Source: Mycolicibacterium iranicum (GTDB lineage Bacteria > Actinomycetota > Actinomycetes > Mycobacteriales > Mycobacteriaceae). From it: a stretch of DNA of 64,000 nt. Shown here one piece after another: positions 36,701 through 44,106 of the stretch. How positions within the stretch are numbered: position 1 is the stretch's first letter; the number at the start of each line of letters is the position of its first letter. The position numbers were made by a program, and so were the translations under genes. The notes beneath the pieces were generated by a model, which saw nothing but the letters and a program-made list of their open reading frames with translations, was not told the origin of the DNA and made no database searches. The stretch covers positions 310,001 through 374,000 of the forward strand of contig NZ_JACHVU010000003.1 of NCBI RefSeq assembly GCF_014190915.1, in the 5' to 3' direction.

Positions 36701-37264
36701 GGGGCGGGAACGCCAGGGACGCCGGCGCTTCCGCCGGGGTCGACGAACACCTACATCAATTACCCCGCGCCGCCGGCCCCGCCGACGCCGCCGAACGGAA
36801 CGCGGGTCAACGCCGGTACGCCGGGTGCGCCTACCTCGGGCACCCCGGGCAGCACGATGACGATCACGGATCTGTTCACGCCTCCGGGTCTGGCCCGCAC
36901 CGTGCAGAACACCGCGTCGTCGGTGATGGGCGTCACCCCTCCGGGCACCCCGCCCGTACCGGGTGGTTCGGGCTCGGTGAGCGTGGGCGTTCCGGGTCCG
37001 CCGAGCCCCATCACGCCGCTGGCGGCGACGGGTCTGTCGAACCTGGTGTCCCCACCGTCGCTGACCATCCCGTCGATCCCGGGCCTGCCGGTGCCGCTGC
37101 CCAACGAGGTGCCGGTGCCCTCCGACCTGCTCTGTGTCGGAACGGATTGGTCTGCTACACAGGGAGATTCGGCTTCGGCTCCGGCCAATGCCGAGATCCC
37201 GCGGGCACTGATCACCGGCACCGCCCCGACGGGCGATCGGCGTGACCGCTGGGACACCCAGTAG
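33731..37264 (+). CDS. Large secreted Pro/Gly/Ala-rich repeat protein
   Basis: 1,177 residues. A Sec signal peptide (SRTKKSIVVVTMGSAGLFL, cleavage likely after ANA, residue 31) is followed by a short unique segment with Cys40 (GVPCVGILQQIV). About 1,000 residues of Pro/Gly/Ala/Val/Thr repeats follow, in units of about 15-20 such as TPPAPGGPGVP. A C-terminal unique segment (about 1045-1177) holds the second Cys, Cys1135 (SDLLCVGTDW); I see no other Cys. It has a Shine-Dalgarno GGGAG before ATG 33731. It carries neither a PE/PPE N-terminus nor an LPXTG anchor. Function unknown; an extended polyproline-type cell-envelope or adhesin protein is a guess. Repeats at 35624-35851 and 36362-36703 show recent expansion. 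Confidence 0.85.
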   Translation: MSRTKKSIVVVTMGSAGLFLSAPLLGPAANATPTRGGVPCVGILQQIVSRPGDIPQALTDTARSFTNPGQPAPPVVVPPASSSVSGGTPPAPPTPPRSVVTPSSGATPPVPPAPGTPASTSTGGGTPPAPPTPPGSVVTPSSGSTPPAPPVPGVPSVTPTGGGTPPAPPVPGTPVGVPAGNPGVPTPPVPGAPVFGDGGAALPPAPPVPGGPAGVPVGLGTPPAPPVPGGPAAVPAGLGLPPAPPAPGAPIVGEAGAVPPAPGAPGAAPLAAAGPGGGGAGGGGGAGAGGAGGGLPGGGAPVDGAAGAVPPPGAPGAPVAPAAGTALPPPGAPVIGEAGAVPPPGVPAPGLPVGGQGGVVTPPGPGAPGVPVGDNGGGATPPAPGGPGVPSGGDGGVVTPPGPGAPGVPVSDQAGVVTPPAPGAPGAPTGGGADVVTPGTPGASGTPVHTAIETFSPPAPPAPGTPSSGSVERFSPPAPPAPPAPANSSVEIVTPPPPGGPGVPSGGSTTYTTPPSPEITFNPSNSGVDIATPPAPGAPGAPLEASANFTTPPAPGVPGTPVNSSIDAAVPGDVGVPGTPIERSTTITTPGTPGTPGTPVNAGADVATPPAPGAPGAPVVSEAGVSTPPVPGGPGVPAGGEGGVVTPPAPGGPGVPAGGEGGVVTPPAPGGPGVPAGGEGGVVTPPAPGGPGVPAGGEGGVVTPPAPGGPGAPVVGEAGLATPPAPGAPGAPVLDEAGLATRAGAPGSGAPIDASAGAVTPPGAPAAPVFGDAGVVGGGAGAPGEGAGGAASSGGGVAGAGAPGDGAAGAAGAGPAGGAPLAAANGAAGPGGPAGAAVPAGGPPAPPAPGAPIFGEAGVATPPVPPAPGGGGAVPAGVVTPPNPGVPGGGGGVPGGVVTPPNPGVPGGGTTVPAGVATPPNPGVPGGGGGVPGGVVTPPNPGVPGGGTTVPAGVVTPPNPGVPGGGTTVPAGVSTPPSPGAPGGATTVPGGAGTPGTPALPPGSTNTYINYPAPPAPPTPPNGTRVNAGTPGAPTSGTPGSTMTITDLFTPPGLARTVQNTASSVMGVTPPGTPPVPGGSGSVSVGVPGPPSPITPLAATGLSNLVSPPSLTIPSIPGLPVPLPNEVPVPSDLLCVGTDWSATQGDSASAPANAEIPRALITGTAPTGDRRDRWDTQ
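35624..35851 (+). repeat. Four 57-bp tandem repeats within the Pro/Gly-rich gene
   Basis: Four 57-bp units (35624-35680, 35681-35737, 35738-35794, 35795-35851), identical except for one T-to-G change in the third; a partial fifth follows. Each codes for 19 residues (GGPGVPAGGEGGVVTPPAP). Codons here end mainly in T or G (GGT, CCT, GCT), unlike the C-rich codons around them. Residues 632-707. Length polymorphism between strains is expected. Confidence 0.95.
36362..36703 (+). repeat. Six 57-bp repeats, second block, with a 114-bp duplication
   Basis: Six units of 57 bp (19 residues, pattern V-x-TPPNPGVPGGG-x2-VP-x-G), residues 878-991. Units alternate between a GGGVPGG and a TTVPAG ending. Units 1+2 and 3+4 are nearly identical to each other, so a 114-bp pair was duplicated. 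Same 57-bp period as the first block. Confidence 0.92.
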
Positions 37265-37279
37265 GAGGGACGCGCGGTG

Positions 37280-37320
37280 CGGTGGCGCCTGAGACGTCGA
37301 AGGACACTCAGGCGCCACCG
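37280..37320 (+). terminator. Hairpin terminator after the Pro/Gly-rich gene
   Basis: Perfect 14-bp stem CGGTGGCGCCTGAG (37280-37293) with CTCAGGCGCCACCG (37307-37320), 13-base loop. It starts 16 bp after the TAG at 37262-37264. There is no T-run, as is usual for mycobacterial terminators. It also separates the converging ANTAR gene. Confidence 0.7.
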
Positions 37321-37377
37321 GCGACCCGGCTGCGGTCAGCGCAGAATGACGATCCGGCCATCTGGCGGCCGCCGGGC

Positions 37378-38121
37378 TCAGCTGCCCTGGCTGTGAGCGG
37401 CCTGGGCCTGGGCGATGAGATCCGAGGCGACAGCGATCAGCGGGACGTTGGAATCCTGAGAGAGCTTGCGCAGCAATTCGAACGCCTGGACCGCATCAAC
37501 CCGGTAGCGCTCCATGACCATGCCCTTGGCCTGGCCGATCACATCGCGGCTCTCGAGGGCGCGCTGGAACTGGGCTTCGCGGCGCGCGGAGTTCCACGCG
37601 ACCGACGAATGCGCGGCGAAGATGAGGCCCAGCGTCCGCGACTCGGGGGTGAAGGCGTCGGGCTCTTCGGAGTAGATGTTCAGTGCGCCCAGACTCTCGT
37701 CGGCGATGAACAGCTGAAACGCCATGATCGACCGGATCGGGGTTTCGGCCAGCGCGTCGTCGCGGTACCGGGGAAACCGGTCCTCGGTTTGAAGATCGCG
37801 GACGTGGACCGTCTTCTCTTCCCACGCCGCTGTCAGACACGGGCCTTCGAGATGGCGCTGCTGGATCTTGTCGAGCAGCAGCGGCCAGTGGTGAGTCGTG
37901 GCCGGGGTGTCGATGCGCTTCGAGTTCCGCGTCAATGTGATGCCGGCGTACTGCGCGCCTGGGATCTCGGCGGCCGCGTGCTCGGCCAGCTCGGCAACCA
38001 CCGTGTCGGAATCGGTGTCAGGTCTGTTGTGCAGGCCCTGCACCAACTCGGCCACACGCAGATGTGCGGCCTCCACGTCGGCTGAATCGTTCACCGTCAC
38101 CGTCCGATACTCACGCGTCAA
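37378..38121 (-). CDS. GAF-ANTAR domain regulator (RNA-binding antiterminator)
   Basis: 247 residues from TTG at 38121, chosen because AGGAG lies five bases before it. GAF domain about 25-170. Then the ANTAR domain about 185-235 (ESRDVIGQAKGMVMERYRV, AFELLRKLSQDSNVPL) with the three-helix RNA-binding pattern. ANTAR proteins bind paired hairpins in leader RNAs and stop termination. The signal sensed by the GAF domain is unknown. It stands alone between the repeat-protein terminator and a DUF1990 gene. Confidence 0.88.
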   Translation of the reverse strand: MTREYRTVTVNDSADVEAAHLRVAELVQGLHNRPDTDSDTVVAELAEHAAAEIPGAQYAGITLTRNSKRIDTPATTHHWPLLLDKIQQRHLEGPCLTAAWEEKTVHVRDLQTEDRFPRYRDDALAETPIRSIMAFQLFIADESLGALNIYSEEPDAFTPESRTLGLIFAAHSSVAWNSARREAQFQRALESRDVIGQAKGMVMERYRVDAVQAFELLRKLSQDSNVPLIAVASDLIAQAQAAHSQGS

Positions 38122-38274
38122 TAAGGCTCCTTAGGCTACCGCCACGACCGCGGTGAGCGCGCGGATACTCGATGTCGCATCTGTGACCGTTCGGGCGCTG
38201 AGCGGTGCGAAAGCCTGCGCCGGACAGTCGCCGCCGGAGGGGCCGGCCCCGCCCGGCGCCGTCACAGCGAAGTT

Positions 38275-38772
38275 TCAGAGTGCCCGCAGGTAGCGGTTCG
38301 TGACGAACTGCTGCACCAGAGTGGTCACCGGGGAGGCCAGGCGACTCCACCAGGTGGCATGCCGGCTGAACGCGGTGACCTCGGCGTGGACGTCGCCGGT
38401 CTGCGGGTCGAACCGCACCACGAAGCGCTCCTCGCCGCACTCGGCGTGGCCGGGCAGCGTGCCGTAGGCGAACCCGCGGCGGTCCGGTTCGTCGACGACG
38501 TAGACGACGCGGCACGGAGCTGCCACGGGGCCCAGGTTGACCAACACGTCGGCCCCGACCGTTGCCTCCGGCGCGGTGGCCTGCACGCGCAACCCCGCGC
38601 CACGCAGCATTCCCCAGCGCAGGCCCTCCGCGGCGGCCTGCTCGAAACGCTCACGCCCGGCGCCAATCACCGCCGACCGCTGCACGTGGCGGTAGCCGGA
38701 GGGCAGGTCGCCCGCGGTCGCCCCCACCTCGGGGTACGTCAAATCCCTGCCTGCCAGGTCCGTCAGCTTCAC
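38275..38772 (-). CDS. DUF1990 family protein
   Basis: 165 residues from GTG at 38772; the longer open frame upstream runs into the divergent aldo/keto reductase gene and was not used. Typical features: LTYPEVGATAG near the start, VLVNLGPVAAPCRVVYVVDE in the middle and GFAYGTLPGHAECGEERFVV, HATWWSRLASPVTTLVQ at the end. A START-like fold is likely; the function is unknown. Upstream 38122-38274 (153 bp) shows no clear signal. Confidence 0.82.
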   Translation of the reverse strand: MKLTDLAGRDLTYPEVGATAGDLPSGYRHVQRSAVIGAGRERFEQAAAEGLRWGMLRGAGLRVQATAPEATVGADVLVNLGPVAAPCRVVYVVDEPDRRGFAYGTLPGHAECGEERFVVRFDPQTGDVHAEVTAFSRHATWWSRLASPVTTLVQQFVTNRYLRAL

Positions 38773-38809
38773 CCTGTCAGCTTGACACCGTCCGCGTACC
38801 GTCGGTGCG

Positions 38810-39661
38810 GTGACCTCCTCCACGTTCTCCCTCGGCGGCGATCTCACCGTCAACAGACTCGGTTTCGGTGCGATGCGCCTGACGGGCCAGGGGGTCTGGG
38901 GCCCTCCCGCCGATCGCGACGAGTGCCTGCGCGTCCTGCGGCGCGCGGTCGAACTCGGCGTCGACTTCATCGACACCGCCAACTCGTACGGCCCCTACAT
39001 CTCCGAGGAACTGATCCGCGAAGCGCTGCACCCCTACGACGGCGTCGTCATCGCGACGAAAGCCGGTCTGCTGCGGACCGGTCCCGACCAGTGGCCGGTT
39101 CTGGGCTATCCGGCGTACCTGCGCCAGGAATGCGAGATGAGTCTGCGCCGGCTCGGCGTCGACACGATCGACCTGTTCCAGTTGCACCGCATCGACGACA
39201 AGTTCCCCGCCGAAGACCAGATCGGTGAGCTGGCGACGCTGCAGCAGGAAGGCAAGATCCGCCACATCGGGCTCTCGGAGGTCTCCGCCGACCAACTCGC
39301 CGCAGCGCGCGACGTCGCGACGATCGTGTCGGTGCAGAACATGTACAACCTGTCGATGCGGGGCGCCGAACCCGTCCTGGAGGCGTGCGAGGACCACGGC
39401 ATCGCGTTCATCCCGTGGTTCCCCCTGGCTGCCGGACCGCTGGCCGCCCCGGACGGACCGCTGCAGCGCATCGCCGCCGACCATCACGCCAGCCCGTCAC
39501 AGTTGGCGCTGGCATGGCTGCTCGCACGTTCGGAGGTGATGCTGCCGATTCCGGGCACCTCGAAGGTCGCCCATCTGGAGGAGAACGTCGCCGCCTCCCA
39601 CATCGAGCTCACCGACGACGAATTCGAAACGCTGAGCAAAGCCGGCGCAGCCCAGAGCTGA
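38810..39661 (+). CDS. Aldo/keto reductase
   Basis: 283 residues. Catalytic tetrad Asp55 (FIDTANSYGP), Tyr60, Lys84 (IATKAGL) and His126 (LFQLHRID). The C-terminal NADPH site reads LLARSEVMLPIPGTSKVAHLEENVAA. It reduces aldehydes or ketones with NADPH; the group without a long loop A suggests AKR13/YakC-like or oxidoreductase of small ketones. GTG at 38810, 37 bp from the divergent DUF1990 start. The thioesterase follows by 15 bp. Confidence 0.9.
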   Translation: MTSSTFSLGGDLTVNRLGFGAMRLTGQGVWGPPADRDECLRVLRRAVELGVDFIDTANSYGPYISEELIREALHPYDGVVIATKAGLLRTGPDQWPVLGYPAYLRQECEMSLRRLGVDTIDLFQLHRIDDKFPAEDQIGELATLQQEGKIRHIGLSEVSADQLAAARDVATIVSVQNMYNLSMRGAEPVLEACEDHGIAFIPWFPLAAGPLAAPDGPLQRIAADHHASPSQLALAWLLARSEVMLPIPGTSKVAHLEENVAASHIELTDDEFETLSKAGAAQS

Positions 39662-39676
39662 GTCACCCAATACGGT

Positions 39677-40312
39677 GTGCTGGTGAGCACCAACGATGCG
39701 GTCGAGGCACACCCCGGGGGAGGCTTCAACCCGCCCGAGCCCACCCACCACGGCGGGCCCGACTACGGACGCTTCGTGGAGGCGGTACGCGCCCTGCAGG
39801 ACCACGCCCGCGCGGCCGATGCCCCCGACGCGGTGATCACCGAAGCCGCCGACCTGATCGAGAAGGTGTCGGCGATGCTCGCCCCCTACGACGCCGACGA
39901 ATGGTCCTCGCCGTCGGGCCGCAGGATGGATCTGCCCAATCGCGGCAACATCCTGGGTGTGCCCGTCGACCTGCACCTGACCGATGACGGCCGGATCGGC
40001 GGCACCGCGCGATTCCGGCGCTTCCACCTCGGCCGCAACGGCGCCGCTCACGGCGGGGCGGTGGCGCACCTGTTCGATTCGCTGCTGGGGTTCACGGCGT
40101 TCAAGCTCAGTGAATCGAAGGCGCAGCGGACGGCGTTCCTGCACGTCGACTACCGCAAGATCGCGCTGGTTGAGAGGGAACTGCAGGTCGAGGCGGGAAT
40201 CGACGACATCGTGGACCGCAAGATCTTCGTCTCCGGGCGGCTGCTCGACGGTGAGCACGTGCTGGCCGAGGCGCACTCACTGTTCGTGAAGTTGAAGCCG
40301 GGGCAGCCGTGA
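39677..40312 (+). CDS. PaaI-like hotdog thioesterase
   Basis: 211 residues; start GTG 39677 or 39683. The C-terminal ~140 residues are a 4HBT hotdog fold: LGRNGAAHGGAVAHLFDSLLG is the family motif (HGG with the following Asp as catalytic), then AFLHVDYRKIALV. It should cleave acyl-CoA thioesters. The N-terminal 70 residues are helical (DHARAADAPDAVITEAADLIEKV). The stop overlaps the next GTG by 4 bp. Confidence 0.82.
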   Translation: MLVSTNDAVEAHPGGGFNPPEPTHHGGPDYGRFVEAVRALQDHARAADAPDAVITEAADLIEKVSAMLAPYDADEWSSPSGRRMDLPNRGNILGVPVDLHLTDDGRIGGTARFRRFHLGRNGAAHGGAVAHLFDSLLGFTAFKLSESKAQRTAFLHVDYRKIALVERELQVEAGIDDIVDRKIFVSGRLLDGEHVLAEAHSLFVKLKPGQP

Positions 40313-40737
40313 CGGACAGCGGGCGGCCGGCGTTCGCGCGCCGGTGGGCGCGGTGGCGCGACCGGTTGCGGGAGAATCCCGCGCTGGACCTGTCCTACCG
40401 CATCGGGGTCGGCGTCGTCGGACTGCTGGTTCTCGGCGCCGGCATCATCGCGATCCCGTATCCCGGACCGGGCTGGGCGATCGTCTTCGTCGGCCTGGCG
40501 ATCCTGGCCACCGAATTCGAGTGGGCCAAGAGGCTGCTGGGCTATGTCCGTCAGCGCTACGACGCCGCCATGGAGTGGTTCAAGCGTCAGGGACTGTGGG
40601 TGCAGGCGCTCGGCGCCCTGTTCACCGCCGCGATCGTCCTGGGCACGCTGTGGCTGTTCGGCGTCGTCGACTTCATGGGGGAACTCGTGGGCGTTGAGCA
40701 CCCGTGGATGGATAGCCCTATTGGTATCGGGGACTGA
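40309..40737 (+). CDS. PGPGW-type transmembrane protein (TIGR02611 family)
   Basis: 142 residues. Basic N-terminus (RRWARWRDRLRENP), two close membrane spans flanking the signature IPYPGPGWAIVFVGLAILA, an amphipathic stretch (TEFEWAKRLLGYVRQRYDAAMEW) and a third span near 100-125. The family is common upstream of thrS in mycobacteria; the function is unknown. GTG at 40309 overlaps the thioesterase stop. Confidence 0.85.
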   Translation: MTDSGRPAFARRWARWRDRLRENPALDLSYRIGVGVVGLLVLGAGIIAIPYPGPGWAIVFVGLAILATEFEWAKRLLGYVRQRYDAAMEWFKRQGLWVQALGALFTAAIVLGTLWLFGVVDFMGELVGVEHPWMDSPIGIGD

Positions 40738-40809
40738 GGTGTGGCCCCGATAGCATGGTCGCGGTCCATCCCGACCCGCACGATCGTCTGAGAGTTTGGA
40801 GAATCCCGC

Positions 40810-42894
40810 ATGAGCGCCCCCGCCCGCCCCGCCTCAGCAGCCCCGATCCGGGTCGCTGCCGGGACGACCGCCGGGCAGGCGGTACGCGATGCCGGATTGC
40901 CCGCCCGCGGTGAACCCGACGCCGTGGTCGTCGTCCGCGACGCCGACGGACGGCTGCGCGACCTGTCCTGGGTTCCCGACGCCGACGCCGAGGTCGAGCC
41001 CGTCGCCGCCGACACCGAGGACGGACGCAGCGTCATCCGGCACTCGGCCGCGCACGTCCTGGCCCAGGCGGTGCAGGGCCTGTTCCCCGACGCCAAACTC
41101 GGCATCGGACCGCCCATCACCGACGGCTTCTACTACGACTTCGACGTCGCCGAGCCGTTCACCCCCGACCATCTCGAAGCCCTCGAGAAGCGGATGCGCC
41201 AGATCGTCAAAGAGGGGCAGCTGTTCTCCCGCCGGGTCTACGAGTCCAAGGACGAGGCACGCGCGGAGCTGGCCGGTGAGCCCTACAAGCTGGAGCTCAT
41301 CGACGACAAGTCCGGCGACTTGGAGTCATCCGACGAGATCATGGAGATCGGCGGCGACGAGCTCACCGCCTACGACAACCTCAACCCCCGCACCCGCGAC
41401 CGCGTCTGGGGCGATCTCTGCCGCGGACCGCACATTCCGACCACGCGGTACATCCCGGCGTTCAAGCTGACCCGCAGTTCCGCGGCGTACTGGCGCGGCG
41501 ACCAGAACAACGCCAGCCTGCAGCGGATCTACGGCACGGCATGGGAGTCCCAGGAGGCGCTGGACCGCCACCTGGAGCTGCTCGAAGAGGCCCAGCGCCG
41601 CGATCACCGCAAGCTGGGCGTGGAACTGGACCTGTTCAGCTTCCCCGACGAGCTCGGCTCCGGTCTTCCCGTGTTCCACCCCAAGGGGGGCGTGATCCGG
41701 CGGGAACTGGAGGAGTACTCGCGCCGTAAGCACATCGAGGCGGGCTACGAATTCGTCAACACCCCGCACATCACCAAAGAGCAGCTCTACATCACCTCGG
41801 GTCACCTGGAGTGGTACGCCGACGGCATGTTCCCGCCGATGCACATCGACGCCGAGTTCAACGAGGACGGCTCGGTGCGCAAGCCCGGGCAGGACTACTA
41901 CCTCAAGCCGATGAACTGCCCGATGCACCACCTGATCTACCGGTCGCGGGGGCGGTCGTACCGCGAACTTCCGTTGCGGCTCTTCGAATTCGGCAGCGTC
42001 TACCGCTACGAGAAGTCCGGGGTGGTGCACGGGCTGACGCGCGTGCGCGGCATGACCCAGGACGACGCGCACATCTACACCACGCGCGAGGAGATGCGCG
42101 AGGAGCTCACTTCGCTGCTGCAGTTCGTGCTGGAGCTGTTGGCCGACTACGGGCTCAACGACTACTACCTCGAGCTGTCGACGAAGGATCCGGACAAGTT
42201 CGTCGGTTCCGACGAGATCTGGGAGGAGGCCACCGACACGCTGCGGCAGGTCGCCGAGGCCTCGGGTCTGGAACTCGTCCCCGACCCGGGCGGCGCGGCG
42301 TTCTACGGTCCGAAGATCTCGGTGCAGGTCCGCGACGCGCTCGGACGCAGCTGGCAGATGTCGACGATCCAGCTGGACTTCAACATGCCCGACCGCTTCG
42401 AGCTGGAGTACACCGCAGCCGACGGAACCCGTCAGCGGCCGGTGCTGATCCATCGCGCCCTCTTCGGGTCGATCGAGCGGTTCTTCGGCATCCTCACCGA
42501 GCACTACGCGGGCGCGTTCCCCGTGTGGCTGGCCCCGGTGCAGGTCGTCGGGATCCCCGTCGCCGACGACCACGTGCCCTACCTGACCGAGCTCGTCGCC
42601 GAACTGCGCGCCCGCGGCATCCGGGCCGAGGTCGACACGAGCGACGACCGGATGGCCAAGAAGATCGTGAACCACACCAACCAGCGGGTGCCGTTCATGC
42701 TCCTGGCCGGAGACCGCGACGTCGAGGCCGGGGCGGTCAGCTTCCGGTTCGGCGACCGCACCCAGGTCAACGGTGTGCCCCGCGAGCGGGCCGTCGCCGC
42801 CATCGCCGATTGGGTCCAGCGGCGCGAGAACGCCACTCCCACAGCCGAACTCGTCGAGACCGCCCTGGCGGGCGCCGACGCAGGTGAGGGGTGA
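40810..42894 (+). CDS. thrS: Threonyl-tRNA synthetase
   Basis: 694 residues: TGS domain (about 1-70), editing domain ([21 protein letters not shown] near 77, with the HxxxH pair), class II catalytic core ([14 protein letters not shown] with zinc-binding Cys, motif 2 [21 protein letters not shown]) and anticodon-binding domain (about 575-680). Motif 3 is [15 protein letters not shown]. It charges tRNA-Thr. ATG at 40810 follows TTTGGAGAATCCCGC. I found no T-box leader in the 72 bp upstream. First gene of a run up to the NUDIX gene. Confidence 0.97.
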   Translation: MSAPARPASAAPIRVAAGTTAGQAVRDAGLPARGEPDAVVVVRDADGRLRDLSWVPDADAEVEPVAADTEDGRSVIRHSAAHVLAQAVQGLFPDAKLGIGPPITDGFYYDFDVAEPFTPDHLEALEKRMRQIVKEGQLFSRRVYESKDEARAELAGEPYKLELIDDKSGDLESSDEIMEIGGDELTAYDNLNPRTRDRVWGDLCRGPHIPTTRYIPAFKLTRSSAAYWRGDQNNASLQRIYGTAWESQEALDRHLELLEEAQRRDHRKLGVELDLFSFPDELGSGLPVFHPKGGVIRRELEEYSRRKHIEAGYEFVNTPHITKEQLYITSGHLEWYADGMFPPMHIDAEFNEDGSVRKPGQDYYLKPMNCPMHHLIYRSRGRSYRELPLRLFEFGSVYRYEKSGVVHGLTRVRGMTQDDAHIYTTREEMREELTSLLQFVLELLADYGLNDYYLELSTKDPDKFVGSDEIWEEATDTLRQVAEASGLELVPDPGGAAFYGPKISVQVRDALGRSWQMSTIQLDFNMPDRFELEYTAADGTRQRPVLIHRALFGSIERFFGILTEHYAGAFPVWLAPVQVVGIPVADDHVPYLTELVAELRARGIRAEVDTSDDRMAKKIVNHTNQRVPFMLLAGDRDVEAGAVSFRFGDRTQVNGVPRERAVAAIADWVQRRENATPTAELVETALAGADAGEG

Positions 42895-42895
42895 C

Positions 42896-43444
42896 GTGGA
42901 TCCGGAGGACACGATCGTAGACCGCGGCGTCGGCGATCCAGACCATCTGCAGCGGCTCTGGACGCCACACCGGATGACCTACATCGCCGACGCCGTCAAG
43001 GTGGGTTCGGCGTCCTCGTCGGAGCCGTTCACCGACATCCCGAACATGTCCGACGAGGACGGTCTGGTCGTCGCCCGGGGCGAACTGGTGTACGCGGTGC
43101 TGAACCTGTACCCGTACAACCCCGGACACCTGATGGTGGTGCCCTACCGGCGCGTCGCCGAGCTGGAGAACCTCACCGAGCCCGAGAGCGCCGAACTGAT
43201 GGCGTTCACGCAGAAGGCGATCCGGGTGATGAAGGCGGTCTCGCGGCCGCACGGTTTCAATGTCGGCCTGAACCTCGGCAGTTCGGCGGGCGGCTCACTC
43301 TCGGAGCACCTGCACATGCACATCGTGCCCCGCTGGGGTGGCGACGCGAACTTCATCACCGTCATCGGGGACTCCAAGGTCATCCCGCAGCTGCTGCGCG
43401 ACACCCGCCAGCTGCTGGCCACCGAGTGGAACAACCAGAAGTGA
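42896..43444 (+). CDS. HIT-family Ap4A phosphorylase (Rv2613c-like)
   Basis: 182 residues from GTG at 42896, one base after the thrS stop. LDPxxPY-like LNLYPYNPGHLMVVPYRRV is the substrate loop. The HIT motif is HLHMHIVPRW (His-x-His-x-His), preceded by NLGSSAGGSLSEH. The M. tuberculosis orthologue is an ATP:Ap4A phosphorylase, so this likely clears diadenosine tetraphosphate, a by-product of aminoacyl-tRNA synthetases such as the ThrS before it. The stop overlaps the next GTG. Confidence 0.92.
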   Translation: MDPEDTIVDRGVGDPDHLQRLWTPHRMTYIADAVKVGSASSSEPFTDIPNMSDEDGLVVARGELVYAVLNLYPYNPGHLMVVPYRRVAELENLTEPESAELMAFTQKAIRVMKAVSRPHGFNVGLNLGSSAGGSLSEHLHMHIVPRWGGDANFITVIGDSKVIPQLLRDTRQLLATEWNNQK

Positions 43445-44106
43445 GCAACTTCTACCTGATGACGCGCGCGGCGTACGCGAAGCTCTCGCGGCCGGTGGCC
43501 AAGGGCGCGCTCAAGGTCGGTCTGACGCCGGACAGCGTCACGATCCTGGGCACCGCGGGCTCGGTGCTCGCCGCGCTCACGCTGTACCCGATCGGGCAGC
43601 TCTGGTGGGGTTCGGTCGCGGTCGCGTTCTTCGTACTCGCAGACATGCTCGACGGCGCCATGGCCCGGGAGCGGGGCGGCGGAACGCGCTTCGGCGCGGT
43701 GCTCGACGCGACCTGCGACCGCATCAGCGACGGTGCGGTGTTCTGCGGGCTGCTGTGGTGGGCGGCGTTCGGGCTGCAGAGCGCCGAGTTGGTGGTCGCC
43801 ACGATGATCTGCCTGGTGTCGTCGCAGGTGATCTCCTACATCAAGGCCCGCGCCGAGGCCAGCGGCCTCTCCGGCGACGGCGGTCTCATCGAGCGCCCCG
43901 AGCGCCTGGTCATCGTGCTGTCGGGCGCCGGGCTGTCGGCGTTGTTCGGGCTGTCCTGGCTGCTCGATGCGGCGATGTGGGTGCTGGCGGTGAGCAGCGT
44001 GGTCACCGTCGGGCAGCGGCTGCACAGCGTGCGGCGCTCCGCGTCAGCGATGGACCCGCTCCCGGTGCCCGACGCCGGCGAGAAACCGGAGACCACCGAG
44101 CAATGA
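43441..44106 (+). CDS. pgsA1: Phosphatidylinositol phosphate synthase PgsA1
   Basis: 221 residues, multi-span membrane protein. CDP-alcohol phosphotransferase motif D-x2-DG-x2-AR-x8-G-x3-D-x3-D is seen as DMLDGAMARERGGGTRFGAVLDATCD in the protein. It joins CDP-diacylglycerol to inositol phosphate at the inner membrane, the first step of PI and PIM synthesis; essential in mycobacteria. GTG at 43441 overlaps the HIT stop. Its stop overlaps the patA ATG. Confidence 0.95.
   Translation: MSNFYLMTRAAYAKLSRPVAKGALKVGLTPDSVTILGTAGSVLAALTLYPIGQLWWGSVAVAFFVLADMLDGAMARERGGGTRFGAVLDATCDRISDGAVFCGLLWWAAFGLQSAELVVATMICLVSSQVISYIKARAEASGLSGDGGLIERPERLVIVLSGAGLSALFGLSWLLDAAMWVLAVSSVVTVGQRLHSVRRSASAMDPLPVPDAGEKPETTEQ

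Noticed and set aside
35624..36703. Tandem repeats as a CRISPR array
   Set aside because: Repeats are in frame inside one gene, 57 bp without spacers, and no cas genes are present.
33937..36750. 937-residue Pro/Gly-rich open frame on the minus strand opposite the repeat protein
   Set aside because: It is the mirror of GC-rich Pro/Gly/Ala codons and has no ribosome site. The plus frame has a signal peptide, a Shine-Dalgarno and a terminator.
33731..37264. Repeat protein as a PE_PGRS or PPE family member
   Set aside because: It has a normal Sec signal peptide, not a PE or PPE N-terminus, and the repeats are Pro-rich rather than GGAGGX.
40738..40809. T-box or other riboswitch before thrS
   Set aside because: Only 72 bp, with no T-box sequence or stem series. 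A possible -10 TAGCAT near 40760 lacks a good -35.
41326..42912. 528-residue minus-strand open frame over thrS
   Set aside because: thrS is certain; the reverse frame is low in normal protein features.
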